Assembly: GCA_028023455.1 (NCBI GenBank)
Contig: JAQFVV010000206.1
Coordinates: forward strand, 1,087,861 to 1,151,860
Reading direction: 5' to 3'
Length of the DNA: 64,000 bases
DNA from: Epiperipatus broadwayi
Lineage: Eukaryota; Onychophora; Udeonychophora; Euonychophora; Peripatidae
Shown here: positions 9,375 through 22,954 of the stretch, one piece after another
Numbering within the stretch: position 1 is the first letter of the stretch
Layout: the number at the start of each line of letters is the position of its first letter
The notes under the pieces: model-generated
The model's database searches: none
Told to the model about the DNA's origin: nothing
The model's input: only the letters and a program-made list of their open reading frames with translations
Made by a program: the position numbers and the translations under genes

Positions 9375-12300
9375 AAGGCTGGAGAAAGGAGTTGCTAACA
9401 ATTTAGAGAAGAGACTTTATTCCTCTTTAAGTACTTAAAAGAACTTCAAAGGTTAAATTTCTAATGCCACTTTATACATTCTTATTGTAGCAGCTGTTAA
9501 TACAATGTAATTATTGATATGATAATAAATGGGCTTTTCATCAACATGCATCATCCACTGCCATTTTATTTCTATGATGAAGAAACAACATGGTCTTTCT
9601 GATCAATTACCTAATAATTCTTAACTGAAATATCACTTGAGTTTTTTTAAAGCTCAAATGAATATGATGATAAATATTTCTTATTAGATATCTACAATCA
9701 TGACAGACAAAACTTATTCACATAAGGCTGTACATTTTTCAGCCATGATAGCAGTTACAGGCCAAAGGCTATGGATACTAAAAATCCTTTGATTGTGGAA
9801 TCAGGCTGTCATTTGATGATAATTCTTAATTTAGGTATTATAACTGCAGATCAGTTTCAAGTGAAGGAAAATTAAGTGAATTGGAAAAAGAAGTTTCTAA
9901 GAATAAATTCATCATTATTGGATTTTGCAATGTTAGAAAAAAAAGATGAAGAGACAATTGATTTAAAAAGAGAGCAGATACTTTATTATAAAAGCACAAG
10001 TGAAATGGCATTCATTAGAAACAAAATTCAGAAGAAGAATATTGTGAAGATTAAATGTTTATCCGGTAGTGAATTATTCAATCTAATAGAACATACGAAA
10101 TGCACATAATTCAGGTTTTTGCACCATCAAGTTCTCATTGTGATGAAAGGAAAGTGTATATTTATATAGATGTACAAAACGATTTTGATTACACCAAATA
10201 ACCTTTTAAAATTATGATGGGAAAATTTAATGTTAGAATTGGAGACGATTGAAAAATTAAAATACTAAGAATAATTTTGGTTATGGCAGCAAAAATGAGT
10301 AAGAACTCGGATTTGTATAATTTTTAGAAAAAGAAAAATATATATATTATGAATTCTTTTTTTAAAAAAAAAAAAAAAAAATGTTAAATATAAATAGATA
10401 TGAAAGCAACAAATAAGAGTATAGGAAATGAGTTATATTTTGACTAACAGAAAATACATATTTCAAAATTGTAATGTTTTTAATAGATGCAACACAGGAA
10501 GTGATCATGGATTAATGAGATATAAGTTATATATTAATACCAAACAAGAGAAATGAAAATTATTTTTAGAAAAGACATTATTAGCAAATGATATTTCTAA
10601 TCTTCAAAAACACTTCAATGAATTTAAATTAGAATGTGTTAAACATTTTAAAATATTAATTAACTTTGAAAATTATTTAAACTTAAATAAGATAATTGAT
10701 TCTCTACTTAAAGTGACAACAAGGATAGATAGTACAAAAAGTAACATTTCATCAGTAAATATTCAACTGAGAAAAGACAATATCTGAAAAAGAGAAGGAG
10801 CATAAAATTATTTACAAGTGAACCATTAAGAATTGAATAGTTGTAGTTCTGTAAAATTGTATGAAAAATAGTTAATAATAATAATACAGGAAAATATAAT
10901 TGTGCTTGGAAATATATATAAAGTTTCAAAAATATAAAACAATATCTTAGTATTGGAAGATAAGTTATTTCAGCAGGGAATAAAAAATGATTTTTTTTTT
11001 AAAAAAAAGGGGGGGGGGCATAAAATGTGTGAAAGTTATGAAAGAATTATATAATAATAACAAATAATAAAACAAATTAATTATTACAATTATTATATTT
11101 TCTAAATTGCCAAGCATTTTAAATGAAGTGGTAAATATGTAAATAAATCTATACAGAAGGAAAAAAACTCTAAGAAATGATGAAATTATTGTTTATAATC
11201 TTTAAAAAAGCATTTTAAAAACAGTAAAATTTCTGTACAAAGTTATATAGAAAATATCTAAAGTATACAGATATAACAGTTGATTGGAAAGATGCAGTAG
11301 TAATTTAAATATATAGAAAGTAGATAAAGAAAATATTAAAAATTATAGATCTATAAGATTTGTCACAATTCTACACAACATCTTTATCAAGATAATTATA
11401 GTCAACTTTGGATTCAAAACAACAAAAAGAACAAGCTGGATTCAAAAATGGTTTTAGTGCATTAGATTTATGAATAATTAAGATATAGAACCTGAATATT
11501 ATCATATTCTGATAAATATTTGCTAACATTAAATAGTAGTGATTAGATTATATGGTGATACCCAAAAGACTCACACTGATAAGTGTGCAAAACATGATTC
11601 CATATTTCCAAAACTTTTTATAGCAATTTTATAAAAAGTATTTTATGGATTAAAATAGGAAGCAAAAGGAATAAAATTACTTAAATCATTTAAATTTTGT
11701 GATTATTTTTGCAAATAATGTTTTACAATTTCAGGAAATGTTGTAGGAGTTATTATATTAAAGTAAGATAATAAGACTGATTATAAATACTAAAGAGATT
11801 AAAGTAATATTCTACAGATTTTGTCAAAAGATTAAAATAAAGAATGATTATAATGGATTAGAAGTTAACTAAAAATAACGTTGTCAGATAATTAATAGAA
11901 ATTGAAAAATAATGAATTAAGTTAATCATTGAATTCAACTAAAGTGCTTTTGATAGAAATAATTTAATATTAAAAGAAAATATGCATATGTCTTTGAAAA
12001 GAAAGGTTTTTAATATATGTGTTTTAGAGATTCTTAATTATAGATCTGTCTTGAACACCTAATAAAAGAGCAATGCAAATATTTTGGACACTCAATGAAG
12101 TATGTAGAGATGTATGTTTGGAATAACAAAAAGAGATCAACAATGAAGTACTGGATGAGAGAAGAAATAGTCACCATTTGCATCATTGAAAGAATTAAGA
12201 AATTGAAATGTAATTGTTTTGGACACATCGCAAAACAAGATAATAAAAAATGGACAGTTGAAGTATCAAACTAGATCCCAATATATTTTTAAATGTCTAG

Positions 12301-12430
12301 AATAAATCATATGTGAGATGAATTTATAAAATAAGGCAGTTTATTGGTATAACATGATGAAGAGAAGTTAGATCTGAAAAACTGAATTAAACTTGGAGAG
12401 ATCTTTATTCTTCAGTAGTATACTATCACT
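9375..12430 (+). mobile_element. Decayed full-length RTE-like LINE
   Basis: The whole length follows the better preserved LINE at 31,868-35,107, including its 5' untranslated part (GGAGAAAGGAGTTGCTAAC near 9,380; CAATCATGACAGACAAAAC near 9,697; AATCAGGCTGTCATTTGATGA near 9,800). The coding part starts with a trace of the endonuclease (NCRS.SSEG near 9,845; EETIDLKRE near 9,950; IQVFAPSSSH near 10,110; GKFNVRIG near 10,220), then continues through reverse-transcriptase traces (EQAGFKNGFSA near 11,430) and ends with the ELGEIFI-like 3' tail near 12,400. Many stops, frameshifts and deletions are present. Homopolymer runs (A near 10,364-10,380; T, A and G runs at 10,990-11,018) sit inside it. Confidence 0.8.
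9876..10250 (+). pseudogene. LINE endonuclease remnant
   Basis: The frame from 9,876 contains KKDEETIDLKREQILYYKST, matching the RRKGEETIDLKNGYVLYYKG segment of the LINE endonuclease encoded on the minus strand near 34,600. Downstream, out of frame, YAPTS-like and GDINARIG-like residues follow. It is the N-terminal apurinic-endonuclease-type domain of the LINE and is not functional. Confidence 0.7.
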
Positions 12431-13866
12431 TTTTGTTTCTATCAGTGCTTCTCTTATCTCAATTTCATCAATCACAATCATTCACTAGCAAAGAATCTAA
12501 GACCAATATTTCTTATTATGCATGACTTTCAAAAATAACTTTAACTTTTAAGATGCATTAAAAGTATTATGTACTTGAATCTCCATATGCATATTATCAC
12601 AATAGATATTTATAAATTATATTCTTACATAAGTAAATATATCAAATTTATTCCATCTGATTGGCTGTCACGTAAGCATGTTTAAAGCGTATCTGTTTGA
12701 AGGTGTTTAGCTTTCACATTATTATTACTCTTACATAAGGTAATTTTGAATTATATATTAGTTACTGATAAAATAGAATCATACTTAGCCTTAATTAAGT
12801 TGTAGTATGTCAAATCTTTTAGTCAAATTCAGTTGTTTGTATTAGTCCAATTTATATTATTATCTCAATTATATGTCCTGCATATTAACCCAGACTCTCT
12901 CATAACCTTTTTCTCTCTGGCTTTGATTTTTAATGCGTTTTCATATTCCATTCTTCAAGAACATAAATTAATTTTTTTCTGTAACTTTTCCCTGCCCCCC
13001 TCCCATATTTTTTCTAATACTTCTTTCAAAATTTCTCTGCTTCTAAATAAATGTCCTAATCTTTTTTTTTTCTATTTTTCTTTTTCTCAATAATTTTTTT
13101 CTTTTATTTATTGTAATATTTGTGTGTTGCGATTCTTACGTTTTCTAATTATCCTTTTTTAACCCTTTATGAATTCATATATTTTAATGTTTTATTTTTT
13201 TGTTGTTGTTGTTGTTGTTAATCGTTTAAATCTTTTTTTCTTTATAAGGCTTAACTTCAAACAAAACATTTAATAATTCACTGTCCTAGGTATAATTTCA
13301 GTGGGTACACAGATTAATTTCTTACCAACATTAAAAGAGTTATTGTTATTGCAATTCTTTTTTCAATTTGTCTAACATAGTTTCATAACACGTTAATTAG
13401 ATTTTTAAATATTTGAAAAAATTATGGCTTTTTTTAATAATCTGCTAACAATTACAACTCTCACTTTATTATTTATTTTATTTATTTTCATTGTTTAGTT
13501 TTACTTTCATTTACTATCATCCCAATTTTTTTTTTACAATACTATTTGACTTACATAGTATTTTCTTAAACTCAATTTTATTGTCTAATATACTTTTCTA
13601 CTCCAATTGCTAATTTTATAATTATTGACTTATATTGTTTAGTGTGGGGATAGAGTATTAAACTCTGTGATGTAAGATCCTCAGATAGATTCCAATGTGG
13701 GAATATCTGTCACTCGAACTTCTTACATTTAAACAGATATTTAAGAAAGACTTTGTGATGTTTAAATTTACAAAATATATAGCGTACTCTGCAACAATTT
13801 CAAACTTTCAATTGTTTTTTTTCAATTGATATATGTTTTTAAAGCACTTTTAAATAAAACATTTTT
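12431..13866. other. A+T-rich spacer
   Basis: No supported gene. It contains CTGATTGGCTGTCACGTAAGC (about 12,658), a CCAAT-type box beside a CACGTAA motif, similar to the segment near 3,793. TTAACCCTTT occurs at 13,159-13,168. The 86-codon frame at 12,833 is low-complexity and unsupported. Confidence 0.4.
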
Positions 13867-14091
13867 TATACCATATAATACTAAATCATCCATGCACTTT
13901 ACTACTGTTATATAATGCTTTTACCACCCACTTTTATAGTTCCAATTGCCCCAGCAATCTTCTTCAGAATTTTTATATCTCCAAGTTCTGAAGAAGATTG
14001 CTAGGGCAATCAAAATTGTAAAACAGGGTGGTAAATTAAGCACTGTATAATAATAGTAAAGTGAATGGATGATTTAGTATTATATGGTATA
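13867..14091. mobile_element. MITE-like inverted repeat (225 bp)
   Basis: The two halves are inverted copies: TATACCATATAATACTAAAT at the left pairs with the same sequence reversed at the right, and the match continues inward through CATCCATGCACTTTACTA, ACCACCC and TTGCCC.AGCAATCTTCTTCAGAA around a ~17-nt loop. No coding capacity. It is a foldback or MITE copy; the transposon superfamily is not clear. Confidence 0.75.
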
Positions 14092-14244
14092 CATTTGGCA
14101 ATGCAATAAGAAAGAGTAATTATTATACTTCTTGAAGAAAATATTTTTTTCTTAAATGAGGTGTATTTTATTCCTTTTATTTATCTAACTCTTCAGTAAA
14201 AATATTAGTTAATCTTAAAGTGAACATAAAAGAACTGAAAATTA

Positions 14245-14245
<1 letters not shown>

Positions 14246-14310
<65 letters not shown>
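14246..14310. repeat. (AT)n microsatellite
   Basis: About 32 uninterrupted AT units. Confidence 0.95.
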
Positions 14311-14312
<2 letters not shown>

Positions 14313-15149
14313 ACAGTATGCAACCATCTGTTGCACAGTAATCTGTAGTTATATCTTCTGAAGCATCGTCTTGTACTTTATCTCATTTTGGTTTGTATAT
14401 ATTTAAATATAATAGAAGTCTGATATTAATAAAAATGAAAAATTACAGTATTAACTTTAATTATTATTTTCATAGATGTGGTTTCATTAGAAAATGTTTT
14501 TTAGGAAGTTTTGTATGATTTGCCATAATATGGCAAAGGCAATGTAGAATTTTATAAAATTCAAAAACTTATTCAATTTATGGTTGATGTGGATAATTTC
14601 CAAGTTCGATTTGTTCCTTCAGTTGATAATTTTAATATCATATTCTCACAAAGTAACAAAATTTCCCTAACATTAAATAGGAAAGAAAGAAAGATTTATT
14701 TGGAAAAAATGGCAATGTCAAAGTTAGTTTCTGCTCTAAAGAATGTAGAAATATATTTATTTTTATTGCTGCTCTTACTGCAAAAAATTGTACAACTGCC
14801 ATCAAGTAATGTTAAGCTAACCTATTTGAGAGCAAAATTACTTTTGAATGTATTGATAATGTTATGATTAAAAATAAATGGTATACTTGTGATATACAAA
14901 ATTTACTTTAAAAAAGGTAATGTTTTGGAATCTTATATTAACCTCATAAAAATAATAATGATATTTGTTCATTTAAAACTTATTGTTTTTTGTACAAAAG
15001 AATATCAGAGGAATGATTATTTAATTGTCTTTTTTATTCAAAAACTTTTAGTATTTGAAATCTAAAAAATCTTTTTCCAAAATTGTACAACCGTTTTATC
15101 TTCAAGTTTTGACTTTGAAGATTTATTATTTAAAAATGTATTGAGTGTC
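14311..15149. other. Unassigned segment
   Basis: A 95-codon frame at 14,580-14,867 has a less A/T-biased composition at its start, and the reading frame seems to extend upstream (codons from about 14,520). I could not relate it to any family. It may be part of another decayed transposon. Confidence 0.3.
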
Positions 15150-16735
15150 AAAGAATTAATTAAAGATTAAGGAATGAACTATAATTCTGATGTTGATAAT
15201 AATGGTAAATAAGAGTATACTGAATAACTTTTAGCAGATGATATTTTAATGCAATGAACAAGTCTTAAAATAATAAATTTTAAGTAAGATATGATCATTG
15301 TGAAATTTGCTTCATAGAATGGTAAGAATATGTTAAGAGATAAAGAGAGTAGTGGAGATGGAAACTGGAGATACTGTGTTATGAGGCGATTCAATGTTTA
15401 ATGATGTGTTGCTAAAAAGGATAGTAATAAAAATATAAGGATGTATCTTCAAGATTTTAGAATTTAGAGTAAAAAAAAAACAAATAAAAATAAAAACACA
15501 AAAATAAATACAAAAAAAATGAACATGGGTATATTTAGGTGCACTAAAATAAAAATGCAATGTGAGAAAGATATAATGATGGAGAATGCAATATAAAAAT
15601 ATATAAAGAATGCCTGGAAATAGTTGGTTAAAAAAAGTTAGAAAAAGGATCAAGGTTGTTAAGGTAAAATTTGGGTTTATAAATATGCACAGAAAGAGAT
15701 ATAAATAAGTAGAAAAAATTGGAGGAAGTTTTTATAGGAGAAATATTAGATTTGTTAGCAAAGATTGAAATACATTTGAAATATAAAGAAACATCACATT
15801 TTTAGAATTGAAAATAAAAAATCTCAATTGATGTATTGATTGCAAGAAAGGAGTGGATAGAGAAATTATTGACAAGAATATAGTTATAAAAATTACAAAG
15901 AACACATATATAAATTAAGGTTACTAAGAATGATTAAGAATCTTTATAAAAATATTTTTATAGATATCAAATGAAGTAATAAAATTTAAATATAAAATTG
16001 GATCAAAATATGGATGTCCATTATAATCTTAATTATTTATTTTGTTTCTAAGAGAATTAAATGTTAAGATAAAAATATTACAAATAAAGTTAGGAATTTT
16101 TATTGTTTGAAATAGATAAATACTTATTATAGTGGCTCTCTTTTTTTCCAAATGAACTACATGGTATTTGCAAATAAAATTGTTATTAGAGAAGTATAAA
16201 GAACTAGGAAAAAGAATGAAAATGAAATTTAATGAAGAAAAATATGATACTAGTATTTAATTAAAATAGTAATGCTAGTTGTAGAATAATGGTAACATTT
16301 ATCTTGAAAAAGTGAAAAAGTATTTTTTATACAGAGTTGGAAATTTGAGTTAAGAATAAAAGCCAAAAATAGTATTAGTTAAAAATATGATTTGTTTCTC
16401 ATATCATAAATATAATGTATGCAGAATAATTTGTAAAGGGTAATTGTGTTTGTTTTAACATTTAGAAATGAGATGCATTGTATTGTCTGGAGAGCCCAAA
16501 AGTTTTTAGATATAATACAAAAAGAAATAAGTAAATATACATTGAATGGTGAATTGTGGATAGGATTTTTAATGAGGAAAATTTTTAAATGTTTAGAACG
16601 AAATAGTGTGGGTCCTAGTATGCAAGGGAAATTTTTCTTCTGTTTAATAATTACAGATTTTTGCATAACATTTTTATTTATAATATTTATAAGTTTTCTT
16701 AACTTTTTTATAAAAATATGACAAACTCAATATTC
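15150..16735 (+). mobile_element. Decayed non-LTR retrotransposon, second family
   Basis: Translated traces match non-LTR reverse transcriptases. A KIGSKYGCPL-like motif at about 15,995-16,022 corresponds to the RQGCPLSP segment (motif B). A degraded YADDMV-like segment (NYMVFANK) lies near 16,150. LEKYKELGKRMKMKFNEEKY follows near 16,190, as it does after motif C in such enzymes. The 25,085-25,690 segment is a second copy of the 3' half (GKSMKIKFSEKKFNILIF). No long frame survives. The family is distinct from the RTE-like LINE. Confidence 0.6.
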
Positions 16736-17600
16736 ATATATTAAATTTCTTTTATAAAGCTAACAAAATCAACCATTTTTATTTATTCTAACTGGTCAGT
16801 GAATGTTAACAAAAAAATTATTTTTCTACAGTGCTTTATATTGATAACATTTACTCACACTGACATGTTTTTGATTGATGAGTGCAAAATTTTAAATAAA
16901 TTTATTGTGTTAGCAAGTTATGCATTATTTGTCAGTATGACATGGCATTAATTCAAAGATATTAGTATAATTTATGGTATTTTCATCTTGAGGAACCACT
17001 TATTGAATTAAATCTACAAAATAATATGACGCTCTGAATAACATTTAAATTGTGAACAATAAATTTACTACTGTCATCCAAGTATTATAAAAAAAATTAT
17101 ATATGTATATAAAACCATTGTAATTTCAAAATGAACAAATTTATCAATAAATATTGCATTATTCATTCTTTATTGCTATTATTTGGATCTTTTTGAGGTT
17201 TTTTGCTAAAAAAGTAAGACCAAAATCAGAAATGATAAAAATTACATATGAAAATTAAAATCTATATTTAGAATTTTAATGTAATTATTTTTGTCATAAT
17301 ATCTTAATTAACAGGATATAAAGCAAGAAGCATCTTTTATTGGTGATATATTCCTTTTCTAATGAATATAATATAGAAATCAGCTAATTTTAGTGATTTA
17401 AATATTTTTTTTAAAGCTCATTAAAATATTATTAAATCATCTAAAAGTTACACTTCCTTTTAAATATTTATTTTGATTGTGCTATTAATTTACAAAGAGC
17501 TTTATTACTTTGATTCACAATTAAAAGTTACAAATAAAAATATTGTATTAACAACTGGTAGTGTGTCATTTGGAAATAATGAACATAGGAAGATTATTAT
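16736..17600. other. A+T-rich spacer
   Basis: Nothing recognised. Confidence 0.4.
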
Positions 17601-17797
17601 TAAAACAGGCAAAACTCTCCATACAGTAATGCCACTCAGTGTAAGCCAGAATAATCAAGCCACAAGCTAGGAACTAGTATGGGGGTATTGGATGTGTAGA
17701 CACTAGTAAGGATTTTATGCACAAGCCTTCTGGAATCCATTGATTACTCTGGCTTGCACTGTGTGGCACTACTGTATGGAGAGTTTTGCCTGTTTTA
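17601..17797. mobile_element. MITE family M1, long form
   Basis: Terminal inverted repeats start TAAAACAGGCAAAACTC on the left and end GAGTTTTGCCTGTTTTA on the right; the match extends about 50 bp inward. The ends are flanked by TA, as in Tc1/mariner-type MITEs. The centre shares TTCTGG.ATCCATTGATTACT with the shorter copy at 18,788. No coding capacity. Confidence 0.8.
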
Positions 17798-18787
17798 ATA
17801 AAAGTTATGAACAAGCATAAGAAATGGTGATCAAGTGATGTTTGGTTGTTTAAGATTAATATTATTGCAACAGAAACCCTTTGTTAATGCTGTAAATGAT
17901 AGGGAACCCACAAATAATCAGAATTATTCTCTAGTATACATGCCTGTTGTGTAGTATACACTTTGCTGTTACATACTTCTTGTAGGAACCATTCTGAATC
18001 AGTCTGTCAAATGACATTACAATGTGAAAATGTAGGTTCATGTAGATCATTTTTTTGTAAACTGCATTTTGCGTATTTGTCAATTTTTTTTTTTTTATAA
18101 TGGGTAAAATGTTTAAATTAATACTGATTTTTTTTAATATAGTTTTTCTCTCAGATTTAATTCATAATGGTCAGACATTTTATCTACCAGTTCTGAAATA
18201 TTTACATGATGTGGTAAAATATAAGTATCCCCTTTTGTGAAAAGAAAGAGTGTCACCTCTCAAAGCCTTTGAATTTGAAATACTTTTTAATTAAATTCAA
18301 CATGACTCAGCTTATTTATCAGTTGTATTCACTTGACATCACTTCATGCAATTCTTTCTTAATTTCTCAAATGAAAAAAATGTAACTTTTTTGTGGACTT
18401 AGAACTGGGGAAAGGGGATAAGCAGAAGTATTAAAATACATTACTTTGCAAATGGTTCTGGACTTCTTTGAAAAGTGACTAACTGATTTAGACTGGGGTG
18501 TTGCATTAAATGGACTATATTTTTTAAACAATTCAATTTACAATACCTAAAAATAAATATAGAATTTTTTATTACAAAATTCCAGTTATTTTTGAGTCCC
18601 TCTGTGTTTGCAATATATTCTAAGGGCTTTCAAATCAGTTATAGAATAATTTAATGAATTCTTTTGACAATTTTATTTTTAATTATATTCATAATGAAAT
18701 AAACTTGTTTTATTTGTTGTAACATCACTTCATAAAATGATAAACATCACATGACCACCAGCTCTTATGCTTGTGTATAACTGTTGT
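17798..18787. other. A+T-rich spacer
   Basis: Nothing recognised. Confidence 0.4.
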
Positions 18788-18932
18788 TAAAACAGGCAAA
18801 ACTCACTATATGTATTGCCACACACAGCAAGCTAGAGTAATCAATGGGATTTTATACACAAGCCTTCTGGCATCCATTGATTACTCTAGCTTGCTGTGTG
18901 TGCCAATACGTATAGTGAGTTTTGCCTCAGTT
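18788..18932. mobile_element. MITE family M1, short form
   Basis: Same ends (TAAAACAGGCAAAACTC and GAGTTTTGCC) and same centre as the copy at 17,601, but about 50 bp shorter because of an internal deletion. The arms pair almost perfectly over about 60 bp. Confidence 0.8.
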
Positions 18933-19334
18933 CATAAAATGATGTTAGGAATATTTTCCAGTTATTAATTGTGCTTAAATACTGAATGATTCATACAATT
19001 TGTAGATATAAGCCATGAGAGAATATCATCTGCTTTGACTGAATATGTATTTCAACTTTTAAAAAGTATTATTATTAAAAACATCTAATTGCACAAATCT
19101 ATGATGACTTCAAACAAAGTAAAACAACAATTGTTCAGAAGCATTTCTTTTTGTTCATTACTGTTGGTGCATTTAATGCAATAGTAGAAGCTTAGTTGCT
19201 AGTAAAATGATACAAAAATGGAATGATTTTAACAAACAAAATAGCTTATGTGGAGATGATAGAGAGAATACTGAACACATTTTTGGGGTAGAGAATAGAA
19301 AAACTTAATGAAAATGGAGTAAAAAATAAATTTT
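18933..19334. other. A+T-rich spacer
   Basis: Nothing recognised. Confidence 0.4.
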
Positions 19335-19750
19335 AGGATTTTTTGTTGTTGTTGTTGTTTAGATCTTTCATAACAAAACAGCTTTTATTAAAATGAGATA
19401 TTAATACATTGTACAGGCTTAAACCTGCATTTATATATGTAATATATGTGGGGTTCAAACTCGGATTTTCACACGACCCATCACTCTCAGTGCCATTCAT
19501 ATTGCTGATCCACCTGATCACACACATGTTGAAAAGATAAATAATCACCAATATATGTATTTCATGCTAAACCAGCAATCATCAGTTGGTCGAGATTACT
19601 ATCCTCACACATATATATAATCAGTACTCAGCTTTATATTAAGATAGCCAATCTTTATACTTTAATGGACAGGCTTCAAACTATTCCAACTCACAACTCT
19701 TTAGCCTTCCATTTCATTGAAAATCTGATGATGGAACGTTCATGAAAAGA
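19335..19750 (-). mobile_element. S1 short repeat, copy 2 (hammerhead-bearing)
   Basis: Minus-strand copy of the S1 repeat. Read on the minus strand it starts near CCATCATCAGATTTTCAATG (19,735), runs through TATCTTAATATAAAGC and the hammerhead-like fold, then GAGTTTGAACCCC (about 19,448-19,462; similar to a Pol III B box), and ends in a (CAA)n tail at 19,342-19,360. A simple-repeat tail is typical of SINE-like elements. No coding capacity. Confidence 0.65.
19542..19598 (-). ncRNA. Type I hammerhead-ribozyme-like fold, S1 copy 2
   Basis: On the minus strand: TAATC (19,598-19,594), bulge TCG, ACCAA (19,590-19,586), CTGATGA (19,585-19,579), stem II hairpin with TGCT/AGCA (19,578-19,564), GAAA (19,563-19,560), mini stem III AT-ACAT-AT, cleavable A (19,552), then TTGGT and GATTA (19,546-19,542). 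Stem I forms 10 pairs (ACCAA/TTGGT and TAATC/GATTA) around a 3-nt bulge. All invariant core residues of a hammerhead are present. This is the best preserved of the three copies; predicted cleavage lies between 19,552 and 19,551. Confidence 0.75.
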
Positions 19751-22700
19751 AGGAATCAGATCTGGGAAAATGAATAGGTAGTAAAAAAGAGATTTTAAAA
19801 GAGTCTGTTGTGGAATGTAATAGTTTTGGAGAGAAGAAATATTTGATTATGCTAACAATGTTATTGAGCATATAGTTTATGCAAAAAAAAATATTCTAAT
19901 TTCGTTTAAAATAAAGCCATTACATATCACTTTACATTTATACTATAATTCAATCAATTTATAAATAAAAATGTTATATAAGTACATTAATTAATATTAC
20001 TTCTTGCAACTACTATGTGACTAAAACTAAGACCTTTTTTTTTTTTTTTGAAAAAAAGGGAGAGATTTAAAAATTTATTTTTGATGACGATGCAAGTTGA
20101 AAATCATTTAACACAAATGAAGAAATATAAAAATGTAATCTTTAAAATCATATTTTATTTTGGTAAAGTAATAGCCTTGAAATGAAAGATTGTAGAATGA
20201 ATAGCTTGTGACGAATTCATTATCATGCTTATAACCTTCATAAAATATAGCTAGTTTAAAGCGTACTTGTCAGAAAAGATTTTACAAAAGTAATAAATTG
20301 AATTCATTTTAGAACTTTCAAATTTATATTCTTTGCGAAAATTTTTAGAATGCATATTATTTAGTAAATATTAAAGAAATTACTATATAGACAGATTAAT
20401 TCAAATATACTGATTTTTAAATTACAATGTGTAAATTTATAATTACATATTTTCATATTAAAAGTCAATATATCTTTGTCCTTTTTAAATTACTTTATCT
20501 ATACTTTTTTATCTTTCGAGATTTTGCTCACTAAATAAATAGAAGCTGTCATTTTTAAATAATATAACATTTTTCTAACACAATCACTTTCTTTGGATTT
20601 CTTATTGTTCTCAGTCTAATAATATAAACAAGTCATATGATATTGTAGAATTAATCAATAGAGAGATACTGCTGGATTATAAAGATTTACAGTTTTTTTT
20701 AAATGTTTTATTAAAAATTTTCGTAACGGATAATAGCCTATCAAAATTCTTGGCATTAACCTTTATGAAATTGATGGTTTTAAGGCGTGATTCTTTGATT
20801 GCATGAAGATTCTATTTACCCCCCCCCCCCCATTTTTAAATCAAAATTTATTTATCACAAAAACAAATAAAATTTTTATAAGTTGATAATTCTAAAAGTT
20901 TAAACAGTTGAGATTTAGACCTTATCTTTCTAATGCAAGCTCTACATCCATATCATAAAAAGAGAAACTTGCAAAAGTGTGAATCCTATAAACAAAACCT
21001 TAAATATTTTATAAATCCCAACCAAACTATTAAAAACATTAATGAAGATTGATATATAAATAATTTAGATTAATATCTATTTTTATCTATTGAACACTTT
21101 TATGAGTCAGGAATTTACCATTCATACTTCCTTCTGCATTGAATAAATAGGATTTCATTGATTGGTGACATTGTCAAATATATTTCTGTAGCTGATTCTA
21201 ACAAATTTATTTTTTTAAATGGCATTGCTTTTTAACAATCAACTTATCAACTTAGCATTGTATTATTGGCAATAAATTAAATATATTACTATGCTCTAAT
21301 GAAGTTAAAAGTGAGTAGGATAAAGAGTGTTTATATGAAGTTTATTTTATGTAATTTGATTTGTATACCCAACATAATATAATTTTCATTTTTTTACAAT
21401 TCAAGTATATGATTACTCATCTAAAGATTTATATTCAAAAATTATTCTTAATTTTATTTGGATGAGATAAAATTATAAAAAGACTATAGTTTTGCTAACA
21501 AAACTTTAATGTAAACAAATTCACTTAACTAGATCTTTGTTGCAATGTAGTAAAGATAAATAATCTATGAAGAAACATCACATCTCTAATTGTTTCAATA
21601 ATATACTTTCCTTTTTTAGCTTACAATTAACTCCACATGTAGTTATACATAAAACATGCAATGTTAATGCATTAAGAGCAATTTTCTAAATGCTATATTT
21701 TAAAACAAAAAAGTGTTCAGAGTATAAATTATTAAGCACATTTTAATAATTCGAAAGTTATATGAAACCATGCAAACAAATATTTTTATTATCATTACAA
21801 GTTAAAAAAGATTAAATAATCCTAACCAAAGATCTTTTGCATTTTTTTAAAAAGACATTATATTCGTCACTGTCAGTAAATGTTTTGTCCTTAGTTAAAA
21901 ATAATTGAATAGCCATTTACTCACAAGGTAATTCAATATTTTAGCTGGACTAGCAAGGAGCTTCCAATGCTTCATTGAATATTTTCAACTAATTGAAAAA
22001 GCTTATCAAAATTTATTTAGTGGTGTGAATATGTAATCAACAACAGTAATTAAAATATAATTTTCTATAACAAAATTATTTTAATTTTACTGAGCTCTTT
22101 AAAATAAATTCCTCTCATTTTCTAACATTGTATATGGAATTTATGCAAAATAAAATAAATTTACATTAAAATTACTGCAACTCATTAGACAAAATATAGT
22201 ATATTAATTCAATTTAAGAATTTATGTAAAACAATGAAATGTTTGTGTTTTATTGTATTGCTAATTGAAAAATAATAATAATTCTAAATTGGGGAAAAGA
22301 AATACTTATAAATCTAAAAATTAGCCACAACAAAATCTAATATTATGGTTCATAAAGATAAAACAATCTTAAATAACCTATTTCAAGGAAAGGGTTTTTC
22401 TGATGGTTCTTTCAGAAGAATAGTCAAGTCATTATTACTCAATCTCGTTAATTTCCAGTTGATAAGAATTTAAGTAACTTTCCACTTTTGTTTTACTCTC
22501 TTGGCAAAAAAATAACTAAATATTTATTTTCTAAACAATATTAATCAAAATTTGTATTAGCTATGAATTGGATATGTAAAAGAAATCCTAAGTTTATCCA
22601 GCCTTGATTCAGATCCAGGTCATGGATCAGCAGGTAGTTCTACTAGCCTAATACTATGAGCACCATATAAATAGTAAACAATGAAGTTGGTAAATTTTGT

Positions 22701-22954
22701 AGAGAATAGTTTAATATGTTTATCAATCGTTTTGTAGTAGAGTACTATATATATATACCATGCAAAGCACTATGCCATCTCCATCTTCTATTTATCCAAA
22801 TATAAGAAGATTCATTACATATTATTGATTATTTTCTTCATTTTGTTTTATATTTATATAAAAAGTGGACTTTTCAGTATTTTAATTTTAAATACTCATA
22901 TAATAAATTATGTTTGCAAATTATATCTATATGTACATATATAGAAGGTTTCAA
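19751..22954. other. A+T-rich spacer
   Basis: No supported gene over about 3.2 kb. A run of 13 C (20,819-20,831) and a T15 followed by G and A7 (about 20,038-20,058) stand out against the low-GC background. A segment near 22,600 with somewhat higher GC is unexplained. Confidence 0.4.

Noticed and set aside
12833-13093. 86-codon frame
   Set aside because: Low-complexity F/L/S-rich translation of a T-rich stretch without a motif.
19448-19462. Complete tRNA-derived SINE head in S1 copy 2
   Set aside because: A B-box-like GAGTTTGAACCCC is visible, but no convincing A box at the right distance and the motif is not found in the other two S1 copies.
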